From: Rhizomys pruinosus
Lineage: Eukaryota > Chordata > Mammalia > Rodentia > Spalacidae
Direction: 5' to 3'
DNA: 64,000 bases
Assembly: GCA_009823505.1 (NCBI GenBank)
Contig: VZQC01013287.1
Coordinates: forward strand, 3,219,185 to 3,283,184
A program made the position numbers and the translations under genes. The notes beneath the pieces were generated by a model. That model was given only the letters and a program-made list of their open reading frames with translations, was not told the DNA's origin and did no database searches. Every line of letters begins with the position of its first letter. Position 1 is the first letter of the stretch. Below are positions 1-11,164 of the stretch, in pieces.

Positions 1-20
1 GAGAGAGACAGAGAGAGAGG
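1..20. repeat. (GA)n tract at the window edge
   Basis: GAGAGAGACAGAGAGAGAGG; the tract probably extends left of the window. Confidence 0.7.
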
Positions 21-574
21 ATATCAACTGGTTAACCCAGAATAAGAACTAAAAATTTTAAGAGTTTATTAAAAGTCAGATGAGCATAACACTGCCCATG
101 ATGTTCCTAACATCAAGCATTACTGTAAGAAATATTACACAATGCAAACCCAGTCTCACACCCCCATTTCATATCTTCCTTTATATAGACTCTAGTTCAT
201 AAGTTCTCGTGCCTTAAACATAAGACTTTATCTCCTGACAAGCCCTTTATCATGAAACTGATGTCTGCAGTCTTCTATCCTTATCTTTCCTACAAGGTAC
301 TTGGAAGCCTGGAGAGCACAAGATAATAGAGTGGAACTGTTCTTTTTCTTTTGAGCTTTCCAGATGTCGAGAGATTTCTATAGAGCTAGATAGCCAATTG
401 GACTAAAGAAGATAGGCGAGATGTCAGAATAATGGATCATACTCTCTCTGTGCCTCAGAATGATGCAATGTCTCTGTAATGCCTCCTGCTTCCAATCTCC
501 TTAGGTTTCTAAGCAGTCTGAAAAGCCAGTGTAAGAAGCCACATGGATGGCAGAACATGAATCCAAAGAGAAAT

Positions 575-742
575 TTATTTAAATTTTTTATTATATTATA
601 TTATATTTTATTTTATTTTATTTTATGTGTATGAATGTAGTGTCTGCATGTAGGTTGGTGCACCCATGTCGAGCAATGCATTGGAGGTCAGAAGAGGGCG
701 TTGGATTCCCCTGGAACTGGAGTTAAAGACAGTTCTTAGCCA
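575..742 (-). mobile_element. B2 SINE, truncated at its head
   Basis: A (TTTTA)n/(TTATA)n tail precedes ATGTGTATGAATGTAGTGTC, then GAGGTCAGAAGAGGG and CCCCTGGAACTGGAGTTA, the body of B2 in reverse. The tRNA-like head is missing after 742. Confidence 0.85.
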
Positions 743-2840
743 TGTCCACTTGCAATGTCCACTGAAAGAACTGAAATCGACAGTCTGCAGGGTCACAGAA
801 GACACTAAGCTGTGTGAGCAGGAGCCTGGCAACCACAGAAGAGTGCCATCCATCTGGAAGTTGGGTGCTGGATGGATTTTGAGAGAGGATGGAGAAAAAG
901 AGGCAGAGAAACCAGTAAAGACAGTAGAGTGTAACTTCTGTCTGCAGAAGAGAGAGCCAGGATCTGAGCTGGAGATGGACGTGAGCTGGGCAGGTGTGAG
1001 AGGAGTGTGCCAAGACAGAGTGGGTGGGGCAGCAAATGGCAGTGGAGAGAGGGGCCCTGAACAGATGCGTAATTATACCCAGAGTGCACAGCTGCAGAAT
1101 GAGGGCAATAGAAGAAAATGTCAGAAGAAGAGAATGGGTGTGTGTATACCAAATGGCTATTAAGACTGCTAAATTGAACCCTATCCCCAAGGTGAGGAGC
1201 CACCTGTTCCAGCTCTACAATCTCCTAGCTCTACTTCTATAACTACAGGTGGCTTGAATTACAGAGAATCCAGAATTAATATAGAGTGAAAAGTATTCTG
1301 AAAGGTTCTGATACCTTTTGGCTTCTTCAATTCCTTTCAGAATTCAGTAGGCAGGGCTATCACCATGGCCTCCATGGAATCATCTGTTCACTATTGCTCT
1401 GCTTCCTAAAATGCTCTAAAAACTCAACAAACTGTCCTCAGGGACAAGCAGAGAATGAAGCAAACTCGTGTAGGCACTTGAATGTAGGTACCTGGGGAGG
1501 CTGGACGTGTTGGGGCTCCCAGAGATGGAGCTGCAGATGCTTGTGAGCTGGCTGATGTACAAACCAGGAACCAAACTTGGGTCATTTGCAAGAGTCCCAT
1601 TCTTTCTCATACAAAAGTAGACGTTCCCAGTGACCTCTGGAGACATTACTCCTGCTTTGTTTTCCAAAAGAAAAAAGTGACAAATAGTGGCTGTATGTGT
1701 TGGATGGAGGGGAGGTCAGGGCCACTGCTGGATGTATTTGGGTCAGGCAGGTCTTTGAAGGGCCCTCAATCCACAGCCACTGAGCTCAGCACTGGGGACA
1801 TGGCCACTGTACACCACCCCCTCCCCAGCATCTCCAGTACCCAAGAGTGACGAAGTGCAATCATCTTTTCTCTGATGTGGCATTTGATTAAGACACAATT
1901 CATAAAGGGAACTGGTTACTTGAGAACAAGGCATGCCACATATTTATGGACACACCATGAGTTGTGTGGGCTGCTAGTTGTGGTGTGAGCAGACACTGCC
2001 CTAGACTCTGCTGAGGCTGCACTTTCCCCTGCAGTTCATTTTCCAGAAAGGGCTCAATAACTTGCCCTGACAGTTAAAAAAAACTTTGATATTAAACTTG
2101 GCATAAATACTATTGAAAGCCAAAACAATCCCTTAAATTCAAGAGACAGGAGCAAGGGCAGGGGCAGACAGAATAGGTTAGGTAGAAGTTGACACCCCCA
2201 GATCTGTGTTAGAAAGCCAGTGCTGACTGTTCTGAAAGCAGCATTTCAGGAACTGAGAAATAAGACTGTGGGGAAATGAGACTAAAACCCAATCCCTCTC
2301 TGCACCAAGGTTCTGGACAAGCCCCAGCTATCGGTGAGCCTCTGCGAGAGCAGCTGTCTGAGACAGAGCAGCTGTAGCGGCTCTACCCCAGGGGATGACA
2401 CTGTGAGCTGCCAGCCTCTGCCATCAGCAGCCCTTACAGCATTCTTCTCTGCCTGCCCCTCCTTGACATTCCCTGTGTCACCTGGGTTTGGATGAACTCT
2501 GTGATGTCATTCCCTCTGCAGGATGGCCTCTGTCTCTACAAGGGGTTACCACAAGGCTGGGCTTTCCCACATATGAGAAAGGTGACTGGAGAAGAGGCTG
2601 TCCTGTGCAGTGCCTTTGTGCCAGTTAGAAACAGGAGCACCCTCTGGAGGGTCAGTTAGTATAATGAAACTGACCAGCAGAAGGAGTGTACCAGTCCCTA
2701 CACCAGCCTGCTCCTGAAGGGCCCTGTACCGCCATGATCCAGACTGGCATAGAAGCATTGGCAGGTCATCTTGAAGCTGGACACTGCTTCCACACATGAT
2801 TCTATCTCATGATTTAAAATGACCTCTCAAGTATGAATTA
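743..2840. other. Intron without recognisable features
   Basis: About 2.1 kb of ordinary-composition intron. Overlapping short ORFs on both strands (for example 666-1163 plus and 723-1190 minus) start inside SINE sequence and have no splice context or domain. Confidence 0.7.
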
Positions 2841-2900
2841 GATGATGATGACAATGACAATGACAATGAGAATGATGATGATGACGATGATGAAGACGAT
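2841..2900 (+). repeat. (GAT/GAC)n microsatellite
   Basis: Imperfect trinucleotide and hexanucleotide array of GATGAT, GACAAT and GACGAT units. Confidence 0.9.
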
Positions 2901-3890
2901 TCCGGAAATCACATCGCCTAGTCTGCAAGGGAAAGCAGTGACACCCTATTTTTGACTTTACCATTCTTATTTCAGTTCGTAAATGCCACAAGAAGTGTTG
3001 ATTCTTGGTATTTTCTTTTATTTAATTGGCTAGGATATTAATTTGTGGCCTAGGCACTAATATCGAGAACTTAAAATATGGAAGAGGCGGTCCAAACCCA
3101 AACAGCCAACTTAAATCACTGGCCTTTAATTACTGAGGTAGCTACAGAGCTGTAAATGAATTCTTCTCTCATTGCAGCTGTAACCCAGGCTGTTCTGAAT
3201 TAGAACAAGGCATGCTAGAAGGAGACCATATAGCAAGAGAATGTCCACGAGCTGATGCTAATGAGTAAACTGGCAGTAGATAGTAATAACGACTTGGTCT
3301 GTCCACTGCATTGGAATCTAAGGAAAGTGCATAAAATCACAGGAGCATAAAATTGTTGCACTGAACTCATTTTCTTATGTTATCACAGCTGGCATCTTTG
3401 GGTTATTAAAAGTCTTTAAGCCAGCCATCTTCGAAGAGATCTAATTGTCAATATGGTCTTTATACGTTATTCCTGTTAGCAGAGCCCTGAAGAAATATAA
3501 ACAGGCACTAAAATCTGCACCAATTTTCAGTATACTACTTTCTTATTTCAAGTTCATGGAAGATCCATAAATGCTAATGAGGATGGAACCATTCCTTAGA
3601 TCTTGGTTTGCTCATTAATGCACAGGGCAATCAACTCGTAAAGGATAATTTATTAACATTATAATCTGAATCAGACATGCAAAAGTAGTTAAATTATTAG
3701 TGCTAGGAAGTTCTATGATCTTTGTATATATAATGGCCCTGCAAGTGGAACTATTTCCTGAGGTATAAATTATATCATAACTAGGAAAAATTAGCCCAAG
3801 TTCTGACATTCTTAGGTGAGCAGAATTCCACTGTTGGGCAGTCTTGGAATACTTCTAGAAAGGTTTTCAACTCTATACTGGTTAGTTTTT

Positions 3891-4098
3891 TAAATTATAT
3901 ATTTTTTATGTATAGGAGTCTTTTGTATGCACATATGCTAGTACACCCACGTATGCAATTCCCATGGAAGGAAGATTGGATTCCCTAGAACTAGAACTAG
4001 AGTTATGGAAGGTTGTTAGCTGCCATATGTGTGCATTGGGAACTGAACCCAGGTCCTCCAGCCAGTGCTCTTAACCACTGAGCCATCTCTCCAGCTCC
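3891..4098 (-). mobile_element. B2 SINE
   Basis: Diverged reverse B2: CCTAGAACTAGAACTAGAG in the body and AACCACTGAGCCATCTCTCC at the head end (around 4071-4092). Confidence 0.88.
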
Positions 4099-4166
4099 TG
4101 TGTTGGTTAATTTAATTTAATTTTTTTTTCAGGCCATTATTCTTGGTAGCAGGTGCCTTTTCTTTA

Positions 4167-4389
4167 TATTTTTTTATTTTTATTTATTTTTTATGTGTAT
4201 GAATGTACTGTCTGCATGTAGGTTTGTGCACCCGTGTCGTGCAATGCCGCGGAGGTCAGAAGAGGTGTCGGATTCCCAAGGAACTGGAGTTAAAGACGGT
4301 TCTCAGCTGCCATGTGGGCGCTGGGGATCGAACCCGGGTCCTCTGCAAGAGCAGTCGGCGCTCCTAACCATTAGGCCATCTCTCCAACC
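4167..4389 (-). mobile_element. B2 SINE, young
   Basis: Near-complete reverse B2 with CACCCGTGTCGTGCAATGCC in the body and the A/B-box head reading AGAGCAGTCGGCGCTCC and AGGCCATCTCTCCAACC. Confidence 0.92.
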
Positions 4390-4392
4390 GGG

Positions 4393-4742
4393 TTGGTTTT
4401 AATTGTCAACTGAACGCAGTCTAGAATCACCCAGGAAGAGAGTCTCAATGAGGGATTGTCTTAGATTGGCCTGTGGGATTACCCTGATTACATTCATTGA
4501 GGCGGGAAGACCCCTCTGCCGTGGGCAGGGGATCCCGAAGTGTAGGGAGTGGAAAGAGCAGAGCACAACCACGCATGCGTTCATTCTTCCTGCTCTCAAA
4601 GTTGGATGTGAGCAGCTGCTTCACGTTCCAGCTGTTCCACTCCCCTGCAATGACGGACTGGAGCTCCCAATGAGCTGAAATAAGACCTTTCTTCCTTAAG
4701 CTGATTTTGTAGGGTATTTTATCACAGCAAGGGAAACAAAAC
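4393..4742 (+). mobile_element. Rodent dispersed repeat, MaLR/LTR-like
   Basis: Matches from memory a common rodent interspersed repeat that starts around TTGTCAACTGAACGCAG and ends with a poly(A)-signal region and TTTTATCACAGCAAGGGAAA. The family name is not certain; an LTR of the MaLR type is my best guess because of the 3' end. Confidence 0.55.
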
Positions 4743-4911
4743 AAAGAGAAACGCTAATCTGGTTTACCCACGCACCTATACATTTCTCAAGATTTTTCTC
4801 AACAGGAAAAACAAGGTGATCAGAGTAAAAGAAAAGACAACGGCCCTTCATGGCATTCTAGAATAGGGAGAGAACGCCCCCAAATGAAGCAGTGCGAAAC
4901 AGGAAGAGCAG

Positions 4912-5044
4912 ACATAATCCTAGCACTTGGGAGGCAGAGGTAGGCGGATCTCTGTGGGTTCAAGGCCAGCCTGGTCTACAGAGTGAGCTCCAGGAGAGCT
5001 GGTACTAAAAGAGAGACCCTGTCTCAAAAACACCGAAAAAAAAA
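4912..5044 (+). mobile_element. B1 SINE, 5'-truncated
   Basis: Starts inside the B1 body (ATAATCCTAGCACTTGGGAG), continues through CAAGGCCAGCCTGGTCTACA and ACCCTGTCTCAAAAACACCG to an A tail. Confidence 0.9.
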
Positions 5045-5895
5045 GGATAAAACATAAGGAGGGCGACATGGTATTAGACTAACATTAATGATTTTTAAGG
5101 ACTTACTTCAGGTTTATCTTACATGAAATCAATCCTTCTTTAGGCCACACCCTGTATTTGAACAAATAGTCATAAACCGAGAGAACTGAATGCCGCAGCT
5201 CTAACAGTTCAATGCTGGTGGAGCGCCCACTTATTTCTGGGGGTCCTTACAGTATGCGTTACCTGCTCTTATTGTGACCTCTCCACTTGAACCCATCTCC
5301 TCAGCCCCTGCTGGTCACACTGAAGGAAGGTGCCCTGCCTCTCTGTAGTGAAGCTTCCTGCCCTGGGCTCTTGTGCATGCAACTGATACTCTGGATGCTG
5401 CATGATCAGGAGCATGGAATATGCTGAAACTACAGCAAAGACAATGCTTTTTGCATCCACTCATATTCTCAGCCGAGAACATGGAGCTATGGCTGGCTAA
5501 GATAGATCCAAGAGACAAATCTCTCACTGAACTTAGACTCATCTAGATAGGTCTGTGGTCACCATTTCTGTTAGGAAGAACTCTTGACTCAGAAGGGTTC
5601 TCAGTCACTTGTGTAAATAACTACATCGCAGACATTCATGCATCCGAGATGTGAAGCAGCTTGGGCTTCTACTGAGGTCTGTCACATGTCTGTGTGTATT
5701 TGACCTCCAGATGTTCTTCACTACCAGATAATAAAATAATCTTTCTAAACTCTGGAATCATCTCCAAATCGCTGACCACTGATTCCAGCTGAGTATAATA
5801 CTTGATATTGGTACTCATCCCCTTAAATGCATGAAATCTACGGATAACACTGATTCCAGATTTCAAGTGGCTGCACTTTAAAAAATACAATTAAA

Positions 5896-6077
5896 ACACA
5901 TTTACTTTATTTATGTGTGTGCCTTACACAGGTAAGGCCAGAAGAAGGCATTGGATCTCCTGGAATTGGAGTTACAGATAGTTGTGAGCCACTTGACTGG
6001 ATGCTGCGAACTGAACTCAGGCCCTCAGTGCAACAGCAGGCAGCACTTTTAACCAGCAAGTCATCTCGCTAGTTCCT
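5896..6077 (-). mobile_element. B2 SINE, old
   Basis: Diverged reverse B2: GGATCTCCTGGAATTGGAG in the body, AACTGAACTCAGG and CAAGTCATCTCGCTAG at the head. Confidence 0.75.
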
Positions 6078-6094
6078 TTTAAAAAATATTTTTA

Positions 6095-6333
6095 TGGGCT
6101 GGATGGCCTAGCGGTTAAGAGCGCCGACCGCTCTTACAGAGGACCCCAGTTGGATCCCCAGCACCCACATGGCGGCTGAGAACCGTCTGTAACTCCAATT
6201 CCAGGAGAACTCCAGTTCCAGGGGAATCCGAGACCCTCTTCTGACCTCCGCGGCATTGCACGACACGGGTGCACAGACTTGCATGCAGACAGTACACTCA
6301 TACACATACAGAAATAAATAAAATTAAAAAAAA
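6095..6333 (+). mobile_element. B2 SINE of the 17-bp-duplication subfamily
   Basis: Full-length B2 with head GGGCTGGATGGCCTAGCGGT. It carries AACTCCAATTCCAGGAG and then AACTCCAGTTCCAGGGG in tandem, and the tail ACATACAGAAATAAAT. Flanking direct repeats AAAAAATATTTTTA lie at 6081-6094 and 6328-6341. Confidence 0.93.
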
Positions 6334-6554
6334 TATTTTTATTATTTGTATTTTATGCATATGAGTGTATTGCCTGCATGTAAGTGCACCCGTGTTGTGC
6401 AGTAGTGCCTGCAGAGGTTGGAAGAGGGTTTTGGATCCCCTGGAACTGGAGTTATGGATGGTTATTAGCCATCATGTGGGTGCTGGGAACTGAACCTGGG
6501 TCCTCTGCAAGAGCAGCCAGTGCTCTTAACTGCTGAGCCATCTCTCCAGCTCCA
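6334..6554 (-). mobile_element. B2 SINE (opposite orientation, adjacent to previous)
   Basis: Reverse B2 whose A-tail end was the target for the insertion at 6095-6333. The head reads TTAACTGCTGAGCCATCTCT. The pair forms an inverted repeat. Confidence 0.9.
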
Positions 6555-7171
6555 GTTCCTTTTCTTTTTTTAAGCATTGAAGGTGGCATAGGTTATGACA
6601 CGTTTGAATATAGACATGGCTTGTCTGCATACCGTTGTCAAAGTAAAGTACTTATTTAGTTACTGTTATTTAGTTCACTATATAGGAAACTGCCATTGTA
6701 CCAGTTTGGATTTCTGTAAGTGCTTTTCACTGTTTACATGCAGGATTATTTTAAGCTCACTACATTTTAATATTATTACTGCAGTTATAATAGACACCAA
6801 CTATAAATAATGATAATGTTTTATTTACTTTACATATCAAGAAAAAGCCATTTGGTTAAAATTATCTACTATATCTCAATTATGTTATAATAGGATACCA
6901 GCTAATATCTTCTGGGATAAAGTCTGGAATAAATCAGTTAAGTTAATAATCCTGATAAGTTTTAAGATGAAATAACCCTTTGTTCTCAAATTTAAATACT
7001 TTGTATTTTTAGTATGTTTTGAAACTAATAATAGAAAACATGGCAAGTTTGAAGACAATGGAGTCTTTGTTGCTGTAAAGCAAAGAATTAAGCATGGATG
7101 TAGACTAATACCTTTGGAAAGTAGATAGCTACAGACTGAGCATGCTGTAGCTCTGAGAAGCTCCTGTAAGA

Positions 7172-7290
7172 AGCTCTTTTTTTTTTTTTTTAATTAATTT
7201 TTATTGATGCTTTGTGCATTTCATACATTTTTTCCAATTCAGTTCAGGCTTATTATAGTCACTAGTTCACTGTACCCTTTGGTGTCTTCT
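7172..7290 (-). mobile_element. Poly(T) with possible L1 3' end
   Basis: A run of Ts followed by TTATTGATGCTTTGTGCATT, similar in form to reversed L1 3' UTR tails. Weak; no ORF part is present. Confidence 0.35.
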
Positions 7291-7362
7291 TTTCTACTAC
7301 TTTCCCTGTTTTAGCAATGAAGGTCATTATAATATCAGCATTAATATAAATAACAGAATGTT

Positions 7363-7642
7363 GGGGCTGGAGAGATGGCCTAGTGGTTAAGAGCGCCGAC
7401 CGCTCTTACAGAGGACCCGGGTTCGATCCCCAGCACCCACATGGCGGCTGAGAACCGTCTGAAGCTCCAATTACAGGAGAACTCCAGTTCCAGGGGAATC
7501 CGAGACCCTCTTCTGACCTCCGCGGCGTTGCACGACACGGGTGCACAGACTTGCATGCAGACAGTACATTCATACACATACAGAAATAAATAAATAAATT
7601 AATAAAAAAAAAAACAAAAAAACAAAACAAAACAAAAAAAAC
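7363..7642 (+). mobile_element. B2 SINE of the 17-bp-duplication subfamily
   Basis: Full-length B2 from GGGGCTGGAGAGATGGCC to a long A/CAAAA tail, with the duplicated AACTCCAG/CTCCAATTACAGGAG block. Target-site duplication CAGAATGTT at 7354-7362 and 7643-7651. Confidence 0.94.
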
Positions 7643-7889
7643 CAGAATGTTATATTAGCATCTCAGCAGGAGCTAGGTATTGCCAGAAATAAGATTTTTA
7701 GGTATGCAAACCTTTTCCTTGTTTAATTTTTCAAAAACTGACTCATAAACAAAATTTTTAAAGATTTATGATATAACATATAATGTTTTGATACATGCAT
7801 GCTAGAGGCAGCAGAGCTAGAACAGTAAGGAAAAGAGCCTCATGGGGTTCACAGTCTAGTCAGTATATGCTACGGTGAGAGTATCTAGA

Positions 7890-8230
7890 GTTTCCTATGT
7901 TGGAAATTTTGTCACCAATGAAACAGTGAGGGACTTTGGAGGTGACTGGGTCACAAGGGTTCTGCCTGCATGAAAGATGAATGGATTAATCTGTTCATGA
8001 ATGAATTGCTAGCTTATTGCAAGGGTGGCTTTGCTGTGAGCACCTCTCTGGCATGCTTGCTTGATCTTGTCACATGATTTCCTCTGATGTGCGATTCAAC
8101 AAGAAGCCTCCCCACACCCCTGTCCCCAGGAGCTGAACAGAAGCCAGTCATGCTCTTGAATTTCTCAATCTCTACACAACCAACGAATAAACTGTCATTT
8201 ATAAATTTCTCATTGCAAGTCTTTTCCTTA
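7890..8230 (+). mobile_element. MaLR LTR remnant (MST/MLT type)
   Basis: The order of motifs (GGAGGTGACTGGGTCACAAG, a CATGATT..CTCCCCA region, GAGCTGAACAGAAGCCAG and ATAAACTGTCATTTATAAAT) follows the MST-type MaLR LTR layout, with the poly(A) signal near its 3' end. Diverged; assigned from memory. Confidence 0.6.
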
Positions 8231-8316
8231 AGTGTCTGTCTAATGAAACAACTCATCACATACCTGTTGTAAGTGTGCTGACCCTTGGCCTTCTGGGAAA
8301 TTCTGTCTATTTATGT

Positions 8317-8543
8317 GGGCTGGAGAGATGGCTCAGCGGTTAAGAGCACCGACTGCTCTTGCGGAGGACCCGGGTTTGATTCCCAGCACCCACACGGCGG
8401 CTAAGAATCGTCTTTAACTCTAGTTCCGGGGGAACGACACCCTCTTCTGACCTCCAAGGCATTGCACAGCACGAGTGCACCAACCTACATGCAGACAGTC
8501 CACTCATACACATAAAATAATAAATAAAAAATATTCTATTTAC
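8317..8543 (+). mobile_element. B2 SINE
   Basis: Complete B2 from GGGCTGGAGAGATGGCTCAG to a TAAATAAAAAAT tail. The following B2 inserted into its tail. Confidence 0.93.
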
Positions 8544-8769
8544 GGGCTAGAGAGATGGCCTAGCGGTGAAGAGCACTGACTGCTCTTGCAGAGGACCCGG
8601 GTTCAATCCCCAGCACCCACATGGCAGTTGAGAACTGTCTTTAACTCCAGTTCCAGGGGACTCCAACACCCTCTTCTGACCTCTGCTGCATCACACGACA
8701 CGGGTGCACCAACCTACATGCAGACAGTACGTTCATACACATAAAAATAAATAAATAAATAAAGATTTA
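8544..8769 (+). mobile_element. B2 SINE inserted in the tail of the preceding B2
   Basis: Complete B2. Perfect 17-bp target-site duplication AAAAATATTCTATTTAC at 8527-8543 and 8770-8786. Confidence 0.95.
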
Positions 8770-8786
8770 AAAAATATTCTATTTAC

Positions 8787-9025
8787 TATTTTTATTTTAT
8801 GTGTATGATTGTATTGCCTACATGTAGGTGGGTGTACTCAGGTCGTGCAGTGCCTGTGGAGATCAGAAGAGAGTGTTTGTCAGATTCCCTGGAACTGGAG
8901 TTACAGATGGTTGTTACCCGGCATGTGGGTGGTGGGGATCAGATCCATATCTTCTGCGAGAGCAATTGGTATCTGCAATTATAATCTGCGAGAGCTCTTA
9001 ACTGCTGAGCCATCTCCCCAGTGCC
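8787..9025 (-). mobile_element. B2 SINE with head rearrangement
   Basis: Reverse B2. Near the head the stretch TTCTGCGAGAGCAATTGGTA is followed by a second ATAATCTGCGAGAGCTCTTA, a local duplication of about 30 bp. Confidence 0.88.
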
Positions 9026-9227
9026 CCCCTCAATTTTTTTCCTATGAGACTGAAAGGACGTTATGTTCAAATGAGACTCCTAGAAGAATGGTAAACAACG
9101 TTATATAGTAACATTATAATTCATGATCTTTCTTATGGTTATGGTAGCTTTTCTTGACCATTCTCAAAACTTTTCCACAGAGTTTAAAATGCAACATCAG
9201 TTTCTCTGTACTCCTGTGTCTTTGTTT

Positions 9228-9304
9228 TCTTGGAGTCCTAAGGATTGGACCCAAGGCCTTGCACATGCTGGGGAGATGCTCTAGCATTGAGCTAGACCCC
9301 CCAG
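9228..9304 (-). mobile_element. ID-like SINE or B4 head fragment
   Basis: GACCCAAGGCCTTGCACATG and CTAGCATTGAGCTAGACCCC resemble the reversed tRNA-Ala-derived ID head. Short and diverged. Confidence 0.6.
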
Positions 9305-9467
9305 CCTGCCTATGTTATGACTGATAGAATACATGGAGACAAGACCAAATTCTGAATTGCATTTAGGAAAACAATGGCAACTAAAATAAAAAGGGACATC
9401 AAAGTCTCATTCATGGACTCATCTGACATTGGAGCCTGAAGAGGGTCAACCCTGAGAGGCAGGGAAG

Positions 9468-9695
9468 TGTGGTGGTTAAGAACTCCAGTTCTGGGGCAGA
9501 GTGTCATACCCCTTAAAATCCTCTGACTTTATCCCGGTTCCTCGGCATCTCAATACCTCAATGTCCTCATCTGCAAACATGTGTGCAAAACCCTTCCCAG
9601 GGCTTTAAGGATGAGAGAGATGAATACAGGGAGAGTGTCTCATATTATGCCTGGCACACAGTAAGCACTGGGTAAATGCTAGTTGCTACTATCTC
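9468..9695 (+). mobile_element. MIR SINE, nearly full length
   Basis: Starts TGTGGTGGTTAAGAACTCCA, contains the core TCAATGTCCTCATCTGCAAA and ends TGCCTGGCACACAGTAAGCA, the layout of the ancient mammalian MIR. It ends 215 bases below the Pde11a exon. Confidence 0.88.
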
Positions 9696-9909
9696 AATCT
9701 CTTAACTTATTGACTTATTTAAATCAGGAGGGACTATTCAGTTGTATAAGCTCTTCTTTCCCTGTGAAATGAAAATAGCCAAGCACACTCTGCCTAGGAC
9801 TGCTGCCCATATTCCCAGTGAGAAGGACTAATTCTGCAGAGGCAAATGACAAAAAGTTTGGAGGCCAGCTGAAGTTTAATTTTGTGCACAAACAGTTCAA
9901 CCATCTTAC

Positions 9910-9960
9910 CTTAAACTTGTCAACTTCAGCTTTTGAACATGTCGCATGGTACGATAGCAC
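9910..9960 (-). CDS. Pde11a: Pde11a exon, linker between GAF-B and catalytic domain
   Basis: A very short symmetrical exon: 51 bp, 17 codons, VLSYHATCSKAEVDKFK. It follows directly in phase from the exon at 54729-54821 (..SVALD|VLSYH..), a join that matches PDE11A. The acceptor is CTTTCTTCTGATTCAG (9961-9976 reversed) and the donor GTAAGATGG (9901-9909 reversed). The VLSYHA core is conserved in PDE5A at the same place, while the following residues distinguish PDE11A. The residues lie in the linker before the catalytic domain; no metal-binding HD residues are expected or present. The exon that should follow, leading into the catalytic domain, was looked for in 1-9909 and not found, so it is probably beyond the left edge. 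An open frame runs past the acceptor on paper but is only intron read-through. Confidence 0.93.
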
Positions 9961-9976
9961 CTGAATCAGAAGAAAG

Positions 9977-10814
9977 GAACGTCAGTAACTAGGCACCACA
10001 ATATTTTCTCAAAGCCTCCTGGCTTGAAAATAAGCTTTACTCATATATCCATTCTGACTTGACAGTGAATTTCTATGATGCCAATTAAAGGAAATGACTG
10101 CATTATGTCACATTTTGTCTACAGACAGTTATTGTATCAAAGGAACATGGTGCGGGTCAAGACCATAGTTACCAAAGGATGTGAATGCTTGGCTTGAGAA
10201 ATACTGTAAACAGAAAATGGGAGTGTGTCCTCTAATGGATATTGGTGGTTGATGACCCCATTTCAATTCCCGTTCTTATCCTTTCATTATATAGGAAAGA
10301 TCACATTGTTACCCATTTGGGACTCATTTTGTAACAGGATTACATTCCCTTCCCCTATTTTCATTAGCTTTAGAATATGATCCTCAGGTGTAACTTTTCA
10401 GTAGTATCTTTAAGTGCAATCACGTGGTTCCATTGTGTATCTGAGGCGATAACCACAGAAATGAATGTCAGCTTCCCTGGCCAGCAGAGCAGAGAAAGAA
10501 AGAGAAAGAAGCCTGGCCTTAGGCTTCCTTGCTCTAGGTTCCTTTTTTTTTTATTTTTTATGGTGGAATACATGTTTAATATAGCTAGTATTGGTATGCT
10601 GAAAGGCAAATACACACATGTACACACTCCTATCTATAATATACATGTTACTGGCTTTGAAAAAAATATACATGTTGCATGTCACTCGCTAACAAACATG
10701 TACTTAATCTAATCTTGAATCTGTTGAATCTGAGGAGTATTAATCCCTTCTGCATTTACCAAGTTGGAGAATCATAATTTGGGTGTGATGCAGAGTGCAC
10801 ATCATTTGTGTGGT
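9977..10814. other. Intron without recognisable features
   Basis: Unique intron; a short T-rich run near 10542-10560. The ORFs at 10370-10712 on both strands have no supporting context. Confidence 0.65.
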
Positions 10815-10828
10815 AAAAAGCACGGAGC

Positions 10829-11057
10829 TGGAGAGATGGCTCAGCGGTTAAGAGCACTGACTGCTCTTGCAGAGGACCTGGGTTCGATTCCCAGCACCCA
10901 CATGGCGGCTAAGAACCGGCTTAAGCCAGGTGTGGTGGCACACACTTTTAATCCCATCACTCAGGAGGCAGAGGCAGGCGGATCTCTGTGAGTTCAACTC
11001 CAGCCTGGTCTACAGGGCTAGTTCCAGGCCAACTGGGGCTACAGGGAGACCCTGTCT

Positions 11058-11116
<59 letters not shown>

Positions 11117-11130
11117 CAAAAAAAAAAAAA
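10829..11130 (+). mobile_element. Chimeric B2-B1 SINE (copy 1)
   Basis: The first about 95 bases are a B2 head and body (GGAGAGATGGCTCAGCGGTT to GGCGGCTAAGAACC). This switches at 10920-10925 to a full B1 beginning GCCAGGTGTGGTGGCACACA, followed by (CA)n 11060-11117 and an A run. One direct repeat, AAAAAGCACGGAGC (10815-10828) and AAAAAGCATGGAGC (11131-11144), flanks the whole unit, so B2 part and B1 part inserted together. Confidence 0.85.
11060..11117 (+). repeat. (CA)n microsatellite in the tail of the chimeric SINE
   Basis: About 28 CA units, then A-rich sequence. Confidence 0.95.
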
Positions 11131-11164
11131 AAAAAGCATGGAGCAGTAGGCAGCCATGGAGGCA

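Larger units (their letters stand above)
1..9909 (-). other. Pde11a: Pde11a intron (partial), downstream of the 51-bp exon
   Basis: At least 9.9 kb of intron, open at the left edge. It holds SINEs, listed separately. The stretches 21-570, 743-2840, 2901-3890, 5045-5895 and 6555-7362 contain no gene, RNA gene or repeat family that I can name. ORFs of 60-165 codons here lack coding character and overlap each other on both strands. Confidence 0.85.

Noticed and set aside
666..1190. ORFs of 165 and 155 codons on opposite strands
   Set aside because: They start in a B2 fragment, overlap each other, and have no domain, splice site or codon pattern.
6095..6180. tRNA genes suggested by A- and B-box-like motifs in SINE heads
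   Set aside because: These are tRNA-derived B2 and ID-like SINE heads; they do not fold as complete tRNAs and continue into SINE bodies.
1..9909. The next Pde11a exon (start of the catalytic domain)
   Set aside because: I looked for the expected residues with splice sites on the minus strand and found nothing convincing; it is probably left of the window.
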